A stretch of 5,007 bases of DNA from Treponema sp. (GTDB taxonomy: Bacteria; Spirochaetota; Spirochaetia; Treponematales; Treponemataceae): assembly GCA_016296655.1 (NCBI GenBank), contig JAEDIW010000096.1, positions 1 through 5,007 on the forward strand. The letters run 5' to 3'. Position numbers and translations under genes: made by a program. Of the stretch, positions 1 through 5,007 are shown in pieces; within the stretch, counting starts at the first letter, position 1; every line of letters starts with the position of its first letter. Below the pieces are notes generated by a model, which was given only the letters and a program-made list of their open reading frames with translations, ran no database searches and was not told where the DNA came from.

Positions 1-46
1 AAACGAGGTTGTTGCTTAAACTGTCCTAAAATTTGGGGTCAGTTCA
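1..46 (+). mobile_element. Right-hand end of an IS3-family insertion sequence (partial)
   Basis: Read on the minus strand, this stretch starts TGAACTGACCCCAAATTT and continues into AGGACAG. This resembles the terminal inverted repeats of IS3-family elements of the IS150 type, which begin TG, carry an ACTGACCCC-like block and then a GGACA block. On the plus strand the repeat follows a stop codon (TAA, 17-19) that closes a frame reading Asn-Glu-Val-Val-Ala. That could be the last residues of the OrfB transposase, which usually ends just inside the right repeat after a TP-x-E motif. The rest of the element would lie left of the window. The terminal CA falls at 45-46, or at 54-55 if the duplicated unit is included. 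The match is from memory, so family assignment is moderate and the five-residue transposase tail is weak. Confidence 0.55.
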
Positions 47-55
47 GTCAGTTCA
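38..55. repeat. Perfect 9-base tandem duplication at the IS edge
   Basis: The unit GTCAGTTCA occurs twice in a row (38-46 and 47-55). The first copy is the outermost part of the presumed IS3 right repeat, so the second copy duplicates the IS tip into the flanking DNA. It is too long to be a normal IS3 target duplication (3-5 bases) and more likely reflects slippage or an aberrant insertion or excision event. Confidence 0.7.
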
Positions 56-354
56 ATGGCAACATAATCCCCCCCCCCTCCTGCATAAACACGCATATAC
101 GGAATACAAACCGATGGTACGAAAAACTTTTAGGAAACAATGGAATTTATGGTGCTTGCTCTGTTGTATTTAGAAAATCAGACTTTTTGTCATATTGTGA
201 TATAGACAGTTGGATTGAAAACAGTTTTGTAACATTTGACCAACCAACATGGCTTTCAATTTCATTTCATAAAAAATGCAAGTATTTTGCAAAAACTCTT
301 GCTGCTTACAGAATTGTATCAACTTCAATTTCCAATAATGCAAAAGACCTTTGA
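56..354 (+). pseudogene. Family 2 glycosyltransferase, C-terminal fragment, truncated at both ends
   Basis: The frame is open from the left edge of the window to a TGA at 352-354 and has no plausible start codon, so only a 3' remnant is present. The translation contains NRWYEKLLGNNGIYGACSVV (109-168) followed by FRKSDF, then FDQPTWLSISFHKK, KYFAKTLAAYRI and STSIS. This order of W..LL..N.I, an FRKS block, an acidic residue followed by a W-L acceptor motif, and YR...SIS is what I know from the second half of GT-A family 2 enzymes, which transfer sugars from nucleotide donors during polysaccharide assembly at the inner membrane face. The N-terminal nucleotide-binding half is missing: an IS3-type end abuts it on the left. 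The reading stops right after SISNNAKD, where relatives continue with further helices. Residues before about base 109 include a proline run from the C tract and may not be in the true frame. Judged non-functional. Confidence 0.7.
69..78. repeat. Homopolymeric tract of ten C
   Basis: An uninterrupted C10 run sits in otherwise AT-rich DNA inside the first glycosyltransferase remnant. At this length the downstream glycosyltransferase frame stays open through the tract. Tracts of this kind are prone to slipped-strand changes and switch surface-polysaccharide genes in several bacteria, but here the gene is already broken on both sides, so any switch would be a relic. Confidence 0.9.
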
Positions 355-820
355 TTTATCATTTTGCAAAACCGTTTCCTTTGCGGAAGACCTTTGGCTT
401 TGTACAAACTGTTTTTTGAATGCACAAAATCCTGTAATCATTCACAACGCTTACTACTATTACAAATACAACAGCACTTCCCTAGTCCACAAGCGCTCAG
501 AAAAAAGCATTCGTGAAAATATCGAAGTTCTCAAAAATCTTCTACAAAATCCTAAACTCAAAGAGATCAAAGAAATTGATGCCTACATAAAAGACGACAG
601 TTTCCACGCTTTTGGTCACTTGATTTTCCCAAGCAAAACAAATGATTTTCAAAAGAATCCACATTTTGAAGAATGGCGAAAGATTGACTCTGAAATTGGG
701 ATTTTTCTACCAGAATATTTGCCAGGATTTGTAAGAAAATATGTTTCCTTCATTAGAAGTAAAAAAGATTTCTTTGCAAAATTGATGTGGCTTGTTTTAG
801 AATTGAAAACTAGAAAATAG
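350..820 (+). pseudogene. Second family 2 glycosyltransferase, C-terminal fragment
   Basis: From base 350 the frame reads FDLSFCKTVSFAEDLWLCTN, then a stretch ending HNAYYYYKYNSTSLVHK, then helical lysine-rich sequence to a TAG at 818-820. The F-A-E-D-L-W motif followed by an aromatic YYYYKYNSTS block is the usual acidic acceptor motif and C-terminal YYR.N..S region of family 2 glycosyltransferases. A formal ATG exists at 236, but the residues it adds up to about 349 overlap the first glycosyltransferase fragment in another frame and show no family likeness, so I do not accept that start. The nucleotide-binding half with its DXD motif is absent. Because both fragments carry the same functional region (acidic/W-L motif plus YR/YYY..S block), they come from two different neighbouring genes fused by a deletion, not from one frameshifted gene. 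Codon use is AT-rich like the surroundings. A short expressed product from an internal start cannot be excluded but would lack a donor site. Confidence 0.65.
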
Positions 821-833
821 AGAATACCGAAAA

Positions 834-876
834 TTTTAGCGGAGATCTAAACTAACACTTTAAATCTCCGCCAAAA
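834..876. repeat. Long imperfect hairpin between glycosyltransferase remnant and ATPase gene
   Basis: GCGGAGAT (839-846) pairs perfectly with ATCTCCGC (864-871). Inside, TAAA (848-851) pairs with TTTA (859-862) around a 7-base loop, and outside TTTT (834-837) pairs with AAAA (873-876), with single mismatches between the blocks. The stem starts 13 bases after the glycosyltransferase stop and ends 17 bases before the ATPase ATG. It lacks the T run of a plus-strand intrinsic terminator. It could be a terminator relic, an operator or a mobile-element scar. No function is assigned. Confidence 0.6.
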
Positions 877-893
877 TATGCTAAACTCAAATT

Positions 894-2126
894 ATGATTA
901 AGCGTGAGATTTCTGAACACATACAAACTCTTATGACTCAGTATTTTGCAGTGACGATTTTTGGACCACGACAATGTGGAAAAACGACACTTGCAAAAAG
1001 CCTGTTCTATAATTTTTCCTATGCAAATCTTGAGGATATGAATACAAGGCTTCTTGCAAAAGATGATCCTGAAGAATTTTTCACGCGTTTTCCAGAACCT
1101 GTCATTATTGATGAAATTCAAAGAGTTCCTGAACTTTTGAGTGCAGTTCAAGTTAGAATCGATAAATTCAAAAAAAAGGGACAATATCTCATCACAGGCA
1201 GCCAGCAAATTTCATTAAAAAGCTCTGTTTCTCAGTCGTTGGCAGGACGAACTGCAATAGTTCAAATGCAGCCACTTTCAATGCATGAACTTAAAGAAGC
1301 AAAAATTGAACTTGAAAGAGATGTCCAGCTAGTTTCTGGCTTTATGCCCTATCTTTTCACACAAAGCGGTCTCTCTCCTTTTGACTATTACAAAAACTAT
1401 GTAAACACTTACATTGAACGAGATATTGCACAAGTCGGTGCGGTGCAGGATTTAACACGATTTAGAAATTTTATGAAACTTCTTGCAGGTAGAACAGGTC
1501 AACTTGTAAACAATTCTGCAATTGCTCAGGAAGTTGGAGTTTCAAGCGTAACAATCGGTTCCTGGATTTCGATTTTGGAATCTTCCCACATCATTTTTAT
1601 TCTGCAACCGTGGTTTACAAACAGAACAAATCAAATCGTAAAAACTCCAAAAATATATTTTTGTGATACAGGTCTTGCTTCATACCTTCTTGGAATAGAA
1701 ACACCACAACAAATGCAACGAGATCCGCTTATGGGAAATCTTTTTGAAAATCTTGTTTTTTCGGAAGCACTAAAAGCCAGATTAAACACAGGATGCGAAC
1801 CTAATTTATATTTTTTTAGAAACAGCAAAGGTTTAGAAGTTGATATATTACTTTTGGAACGCAACAAACTTGAACTCTTTGAAGTAAAAAGCGGAAAATC
1901 AATAAATGTGGAATTTACAAAGAACATGGAAAAATTCTCACAATTATACGATGATCATATAAAAACATCAGAAACAAAAGGAACAATCATTTACAGCGGA
2001 GAAAATTTCCCAAATGTAAACGGTTACGAATATCTGAATTTTCATGACATTCACAAAAAATTTATGAGAAAAGAAGAAAAATTCAGATTGGAACTTCCTG
2101 ATAAAAATATTTATAATGGAAAATGA
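894..2126 (+). CDS. AAA ATPase with C-terminal DUF4143 (PD-(D/E)XK-like) domain
   Basis: This 410-residue protein has the usual length of the AAA_14/DUF4143 family. The Walker A loop is GPRQCGKT at residues 24-31. Walker B is PVIIDEI at 69-75, with D73 and E74. A sensor-like YLITGSQ lies at 98-104, and the SLAGR block with PLSMHEL follows at about 115-133. The family signature YIERDI is at 173-178. A winged-helix-like stretch around 206-230 (AIAQEVGVSS) is followed by PKIYFCDTGLASYLLG at 252-267. The C-terminal domain holds GNLFENLVFSEALK (281-294), GLEVDIL (D318) and LFEVKSGKS (E330, K332), the D...E-x-K arrangement of the PD-(D/E)XK fold. Members are common accessory ATPases without a settled role; links to DNA or to defence are proposed only by fold. 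No Shine-Dalgarno is seen. A TATGCT (877-882) about 11 bases upstream might be a -10 element, which would give a nearly leaderless mRNA. The gene stands alone between degraded DNA on both sides. It looks intact, with no missing motif. The family call is strong; the cellular function is unknown. Confidence 0.9.
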   Translation: MIKREISEHIQTLMTQYFAVTIFGPRQCGKTTLAKSLFYNFSYANLEDMNTRLLAKDDPEEFFTRFPEPVIIDEIQRVPELLSAVQVRIDKFKKKGQYLITGSQQISLKSSVSQSLAGRTAIVQMQPLSMHELKEAKIELERDVQLVSGFMPYLFTQSGLSPFDYYKNYVNTYIERDIAQVGAVQDLTRFRNFMKLLAGRTGQLVNNSAIAQEVGVSSVTIGSWISILESSHIIFILQPWFTNRTNQIVKTPKIYFCDTGLASYLLGIETPQQMQRDPLMGNLFENLVFSEALKARLNTGCEPNLYFFRNSKGLEVDILLLERNKLELFEVKSGKSINVEFTKNMEKFSQLYDDHIKTSETKGTIIYSGENFPNVNGYEYLNFHDIHKKFMRKEEKFRLELPDKNIYNGK

Positions 2127-2258
2127 AATGAACATAGCAATAGACACGACTTCATTCGGACACGATGAAGTAAAAACAAAAATCTTGTAAACTCGACTTC
2201 AATATTCACTGCAGATTTGCTGGATGCTTTTGTTCAGCTTGGACAGTCAGACAAATTC
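2127..2258 (+). other. Non-coding or degraded stretch, possible gene scrap
   Basis: No intact gene is visible here. An ATG at 2131 opens a 20-codon frame ending in TAA. In the next frame the sequence reads NSTSIFTADLLDAFVQLGQS and stays open into the IS66-like end to a TGA at 2331-2333. The second reading has a protein-like amphipathic character but I do not recognise it. It could be the end of a gene cut by the IS66 element, with a frameshift near 2185. No promoter or terminator was convincing. Confidence 0.3.
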
Positions 2259-2276
2259 GTAACCGTCAAAAAATCA
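2259..2276 (-). repeat. Possible terminal inverted repeat of an IS66 element
   Basis: The sequence GTAACCGTC starts here, directly outside the stop codon of the IS66 transposase fragment. IS66 elements typically end in a repeat of the GTAAGCG.. type placed just beyond the tnpC stop, so position and the GTAA start fit. The partner repeat is not visible in the window, so the call rests on position and a short resemblance. Confidence 0.35.
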
Positions 2277-2462
2277 CCACTGGCCCAAATCTTTCCAAGG
2301 AGTTATCTTGATATTCCAGGGCAGGAGCTTTGACCAGTCGGAGTTCTCATCAAGGTCGGGCGTCTGTTCAAAAAGACATCGGAGATAGTCGTAAGGAACA
2401 AGACCGCTAAGATTTGCATTCTCTGCAAGATTGTTGTCCGGCGTCATTTCTGCACAGTTCAT
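2274..2462 (-). pseudogene. IS66-family transposase (TnpC), C-terminal remnant
   Basis: The minus strand encodes 62 residues. From about residue 12 they read NLAENANLSGLVPYDYLRCL, followed by an FEQTPDLDENSDW stretch and KLLPWNIKITPW. This matches the well-known C-terminus of IS66 TnpC transposases, where an ENA..GL.PY.YL...FE..P block precedes a D..LLPW motif. Full TnpC proteins are around 500 residues, so nearly all of the protein, including the DDE catalytic residues, is gone. The first eleven residues (up to about base 2430) show no clear likeness, so the break in homology lies there. The ATG at 2462 is incidental. The fragment is antisense to the upstream extension of the next gene and marks an old IS66 insertion since deleted. 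Confidence 0.75.
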
Positions 2463-2475
2463 GAAACTAAAAAAA

Positions 2476-2504
2476 TCGACAGTTTATTTTTCCACTTTTA
2501 TATG
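2476..2504 (+). promoter_or_regulatory. Candidate sigma-70-type promoter for the DUF1703-type gene
   Basis: TCGACA (2476-2481, one mismatch to TTGACA) is separated by 17 bases from TATATG (2499-2504, four of six to TATAAT). Transcription would begin near 2511, leaving a leader of about 7 bases before the ATG at 2518. This agrees with the absence of a Shine-Dalgarno and with choosing that ATG over those upstream. Prediction by eye only. Confidence 0.4.
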
Positions 2505-2517
2505 TTATTATTTTTTC

Positions 2518-4107
2518 ATGCAGAATATCAGAAAACTGCCGATTGGCATCCAGAGCTTTGAAGACTTACGAAAAAACAATTACATTTACATAGACAAGAC
2601 GGAATTTGTGTACAATCTTGTGCATTCAGGAAAGGTTTACTTTCTTAGCCGACCGCGCCGCTTTGGGAAAAGTCTTTTTCTTTCAACCTTAAAGGCATAT
2701 TTTGAGGGCAAGAAGGAACTTTTTAATGGACTGAAGATTGAGCAGCTCGAAAAGGAAAATCCGGACGCGTGGAAAGCTTATCCAGTCATTTATCTGAATT
2801 TTGCGCAGGACAATTTTTCTTCCAAAGGAACACTTGAGGACTGCATAAACCTGCAGCTTAAAAAATATGAGGAAGAATACAGCATTACAGAAATTGAAAG
2901 CCGTTTTGCCGGACGCTTCATAAACATTGTGCAGACCGCGCGGAAAAAAACAGGTCTTCAGGCGGCAGTTCTTATAGACGAATACGACAAGCCTCTTCTT
3001 GACGCCCAGAGCAACGAAAGTCTTGTAAACGAGAACAGGGAAATCTTGCGTGGTCTGTATGTCACTCTCAAAGCATTGGACGAAGACCTGAAATTCGTGT
3101 TTTTAACAGGTGTTACAAAATTCAGCAAGGTGAGCATATTCAGCGACCTTAACCAGCTGGAAGACATCTCTCTTTCCAGCCAGTATGCAACAGCCTGCGG
3201 AATCACAGAAAAAGAGATGCTCGAAAATCTCGGGCAAGAAGTCAAAGGCTTTGCGATACAGAACAAGCTTTCAAAAGAAGACTGCATAGCTCAGCTTGAA
3301 AAGATGTATGACGGCTACCATTTCTATGAAAACAGCGAAGGTGTCTACAATCCTTTCAGCCTTCTGAATGCGCTGAAAAAACAGGACTTCTCGTTTTACT
3401 GGTTTGCAACAGGAACACCGACTTTCCTTATAAAAAAACTTCAGGAAAGCACGATGAACTACATGGATCTTTCAAACGGCGTGGAGGCCACCGCGCAGGA
3501 GCTACAGGACTACAGGAGCGACAACCCTAACCCGGTTCCGCTTTTCTATCAGACCGGCTACCTTACAATAAAGGGCTACGACAGGGAATTCGGTGTTTAT
3601 CTTTTAAAATACCCGAACAACGAGGTGAAGTACGCGTTCATAAACTCTCTTGCTCCGGCAATCCTAAACAACAACCGCTCCACAGGGCTTGATGTTGTCT
3701 CCTTTGCCCGCGACATAAAAAAAGGCGACGCAGAAAGCGTAATGGCAAGGTTCAAGTCTCTTTTTGCGACTCTTCCCTACACAACCGCAAGGAAGGAAAA
3801 ACAGGACAGTGTCATAGAGCAGAATTTCCAGAATGTGTTCTACCTTGTGTTCACGCTGCTGGGCCAGTGGTCAACTGTTGAGGAGACATCCTCGTTCGGC
3901 AGGGCTGACTGCGTGCTTTTGAACGGAAACAATGTATTCATCTTTGAATTCAAGCGGGACAAGGGCGCAGACGAGGCATTGAATCAGATTGAAGAGGCAA
4001 AATACGCCGGGCCGTACAAGTCAAGCGGAAAACGGATTATAAAAATCGGCGCAAGTTTTTCCACAAAGGAAAGAAACCTTGTTGAATGGAAAATTGTGGA
4101 AGAATAG
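2518..4107 (+). CDS. AAA-ATPase-like / PD-(D/E)XK nuclease-fold protein (DUF1703 type)
   Basis: The start is placed at 2518, giving 529 residues that begin MQNIRKLPIGIQSFEDLRKN, the standard N-terminus of this family. The frame opens at 2431, but those extra 29 residues are antisense to the IS66 remnant and unlike the family. The ATPase domain has FLSRPRRFGKSLFLSTL (42-58, a Walker A variant), Walker B VLIDEYDKPL (151-160, D154/E155) and the conserved TGVTKFSKVSIFSDLNQLED (197-216). YDGYHF (264-269), NPFSLLNAL (278-286), WFATGTPTFL (295-304) and QTGYLTIK (345-352) follow. The C-terminal nuclease-fold domain has NVFYLVFTLLG (439-449), GRADCVL (D464), FIFEFKR (E477, K479) and ALNQIEEAKYAGPY (Q490), so all PD-(D/E)XK positions are kept. 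The protein is cytoplasmic by its lack of signal or membrane segments. The family is often present in many copies per genome; its role is not established, and nuclease activity is inferred from fold. By eye the coding sequence is richer in G and C (CAG, GAC, GGC, CGC) than the flanking genes, which suggests separate acquisition. No frameshift seen. Confidence 0.92.
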   Translation: MQNIRKLPIGIQSFEDLRKNNYIYIDKTEFVYNLVHSGKVYFLSRPRRFGKSLFLSTLKAYFEGKKELFNGLKIEQLEKENPDAWKAYPVIYLNFAQDNFSSKGTLEDCINLQLKKYEEEYSITEIESRFAGRFINIVQTARKKTGLQAAVLIDEYDKPLLDAQSNESLVNENREILRGLYVTLKALDEDLKFVFLTGVTKFSKVSIFSDLNQLEDISLSSQYATACGITEKEMLENLGQEVKGFAIQNKLSKEDCIAQLEKMYDGYHFYENSEGVYNPFSLLNALKKQDFSFYWFATGTPTFLIKKLQESTMNYMDLSNGVEATAQELQDYRSDNPNPVPLFYQTGYLTIKGYDREFGVYLLKYPNNEVKYAFINSLAPAILNNNRSTGLDVVSFARDIKKGDAESVMARFKSLFATLPYTTARKEKQDSVIEQNFQNVFYLVFTLLGQWSTVEETSSFGRADCVLLNGNNVFIFEFKRDKGADEALNQIEEAKYAGPYKSSGKRIIKIGASFSTKERNLVEWKIVEE

Positions 4108-4150
4108 CTTCTTTTAAAATTTTCAGTTTTGCTTGACATAAAAAAGAAGC
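4107..4150. repeat. 9-base inverted repeat downstream of the DUF1703-type gene
   Basis: GCTTCTTTT (4107-4115) is the exact reverse complement of AAAAGAAGC (4142-4150), with a 26-base loop that itself contains the palindrome AAAATTTT. The left arm begins on the last base of the stop codon. There is no T run after the right arm, so it is a poor intrinsic terminator for the upstream gene. It overlaps the TTGACA of the next candidate promoter and could act in regulation. Confidence 0.5.
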
Positions 4151-4161
4151 AATAGAAATAT
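4133..4161 (+). promoter_or_regulatory. Candidate promoter for the flippase gene
   Basis: A perfect TTGACA stands at 4133-4138. At 17 bases the -10 would be AAATAT (4156-4161), a weak match; TATGAA (4159-4164) fits better but at 20 bases. An alternative -10, TAAAAT at 4175-4180, has no good -35. The gene probably has its own promoter in this 89-base gap, but the exact elements are uncertain. Confidence 0.35.
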
Positions 4162-4196
4162 GAAAAAAATGGAGTAAAATAAAATAATATAAAAAA

Positions 4197-5007
4197 ATGG
4201 TACAAAAATCTCTAAAAAAGAATGCGGTCTACAGTTTTATAAAAGCTCTTATGAACCTTGCTTTTCCGCTTATATCTTTTCCTTACGCCTCAAGAATTTT
4301 ATTGCCGGCAGGAATTGGAAAAGTAAATTTTGCAAATTCGGTAATAGAATATTTTACACTTGCAGCAAGCCTTGGAATTTTCAGCTATGCAGCAAGGGAA
4401 GCTGTAAGGGTTCGGGACGACAAGCACGCTCTTAACAAAATTTTCCGCGAAATTCTTACAATAAATCTTATTTCAACGGTCGTTTCCTATATTCTGCTTT
4501 TTTTTGCCCTTGTCTTTGTAAATAAGTTTTCTGAATACCGTGTGCTTTTAATCGTTTGTGCCACAAAAATTCTGTTTACAACAATCGGAGTTGACTGGAT
4601 TTTCAATGTACAAGAAGAATATAAATATGTAACGATACGCTCTGTCATCTTCCAGGTCATAAGTCTGGTGCTTCTTTTTGTTTTTATACGCACTCCAGAT
4701 GACTATGTTGCCTATGCCTTCATGGGTGTGTTCTCCAGCGTAGGTTCAAATATCTGCAACATCTTCTATGCACGAAAATTTGTAAACTTTTTCTGCAAAA
4801 CAGAGATAGAAATTAAACGGCATATAAGGCCTATTTTTACTTTTTTTGGAATGTCTGTCGCATCAAAAGTACACACTGCCTTGGATTCTGTAATGCTTGG
4901 TTTTATGCTGACCGACACTGCAGTGGGATATTATTCTGCAGCAAATAAAATAAAGGGGCTTGTAGTAGGTCTTATTACAGCAATTCTTGCAACACTTCTT
5001 CCCCGCT
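4197..5007 (+). CDS. Polysaccharide flippase, Wzx/RfbX-like, N-terminal part (runs off window)
   Basis: This open frame begins with ATG at 4197 and continues without a stop to the right edge: 270 complete codons of a family usually about 470-490 residues long. It encodes a multi-spanning inner-membrane protein of the MOP/MVF superfamily (Polysacc_synt) that moves lipid-linked sugar repeat units to the outer face. Family blocks visible are KNAVYSFIKALMNLAFPLIS (8-27) continuing into FPYASRIL, GIGKVNFANSVIEYF (39-53), SLGIFSYAAREAVRVRDD (58-75), GVDWIFNVQEEYKYVTIRSV (131-150), FFGMSVASKVHTALDSVMLG (216-235) and VGYYSAANKIKG (243-254), ending at LLPR. Hydrophobic spans fall near residues 12-34, 45-65, 86-108, 115-135, 148-165, 168-190 and 255-269. 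No Shine-Dalgarno lies at normal distance; a GGAG at 4171-4174 is 22 bases away. It probably belongs with the glycosyltransferase remnants at the left as one polysaccharide cluster. The substrate cannot be told. The symbol wzx is not given because the sugar pathway is unknown. Confidence 0.9.
   Translation, partial: MVQKSLKKNAVYSFIKALMNLAFPLISFPYASRILLPAGIGKVNFANSVIEYFTLAASLGIFSYAAREAVRVRDDKHALNKIFREILTINLISTVVSYILLFFALVFVNKFSEYRVLLIVCATKILFTTIGVDWIFNVQEEYKYVTIRSVIFQVISLVLLFVFIRTPDDYVAYAFMGVFSSVGSNICNIFYARKFVNFFCKTEIEIKRHIRPIFTFFGMSVASKVHTALDSVMLGFMLTDTAVGYYSAANKIKGLVVGLITAILATLLPR

Noticed and set aside
236..349. N-terminal part of a 194-residue frame starting at 236
   Set aside because: It overlaps a convincing glycosyltransferase fragment in another frame and shows no family likeness; only the part from about 350 is credible.
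852..1208. 118-residue minus-strand frame
   Set aside because: It lies opposite the hairpin and the Walker A/B region of the ATPase gene and has no recognisable motif; it is a shadow.
1631..1927. 98-residue minus-strand frame
   Set aside because: Fully opposite the DUF4143 region, serine/arginine-rich low-complexity look, no motif.
2958..3287. 109-residue minus-strand frame
   Set aside because: Fully opposite the conserved Walker B to TGVTKFSKVS region of the DUF1703-type gene; a shadow.
894..4107. Toxin-antitoxin or CRISPR-associated module
   Set aside because: No small paired gene, no repeat array and no Cas motif is present; the two ATPases do not by themselves make such a system.
3984..4205. 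73-residue minus-strand frame rich in Phe and Tyr, resembling a small membrane protein
   Set aside because: The hydrophobic look comes from the A-rich plus strand between genes; it overlaps the 3' end of the DUF1703-type gene and has no ribosome site or family likeness.
4487..4693. 68-residue minus-strand frame
   Set aside because: Opposite conserved flippase sequence including the GVDWIF..QEEYKY block; a shadow.

Overview
The window is AT-rich, with codon use leaning towards AAA, GAA, ATT and TTT. It looks like part of a surface-polysaccharide locus from a low-GC anaerobe that has been rearranged by mobile DNA. Two AAA/PD-(D/E)XK-type ATPases, IS3- and IS66-type remnants and a Wzx-like flippase together would fit a host-associated spirochaete (Treponema-like) or a Firmicute. 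This placement is an impression from protein style, not a measured assignment.

Layout: (1) About 1-55 looks like the right-hand end of an IS3-family insertion sequence, followed by a 9-base tandem duplication. (2) Bases 56-820 hold two out-of-frame fragments of family 2 glycosyltransferases. Each carries only the C-terminal part of its enzyme, and they are joined near base 350. A run of ten C lies in the first fragment. Both are best read as pseudogenes. (3) A long imperfect hairpin (834-876) precedes an intact gene for an AAA ATPase with a DUF4143 domain (894-2126). (4) Bases 2127-2517 contain no intact gene. They hold an unrecognised scrap and, on the minus strand, the C-terminal end of an IS66 transposase. 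(5) Bases 2518-4107 encode an intact AAA-ATPase-like/PD-(D/E)XK (DUF1703-type) protein. Its real start is 2518, not an upstream ATG that lies antisense to the IS66 fragment. (6) From 4197 to the window end runs the first 270 codons of a polysaccharide flippase, open at the right edge.

Functionally, the glycosyltransferase remnants and the flippase belong together: sugars are assembled on a lipid carrier and the product is flipped across the inner membrane. The two ATPases are unrelated to that pathway. They are typical accessory genes found in many copies in some genomes, and their cellular roles are largely unknown. With the IS3 end and the IS66 scrap they suggest an accessory insertion that has eroded one side of the polysaccharide cluster. 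No RNA gene or CRISPR array was seen, and I see no convincing new multi-gene system.
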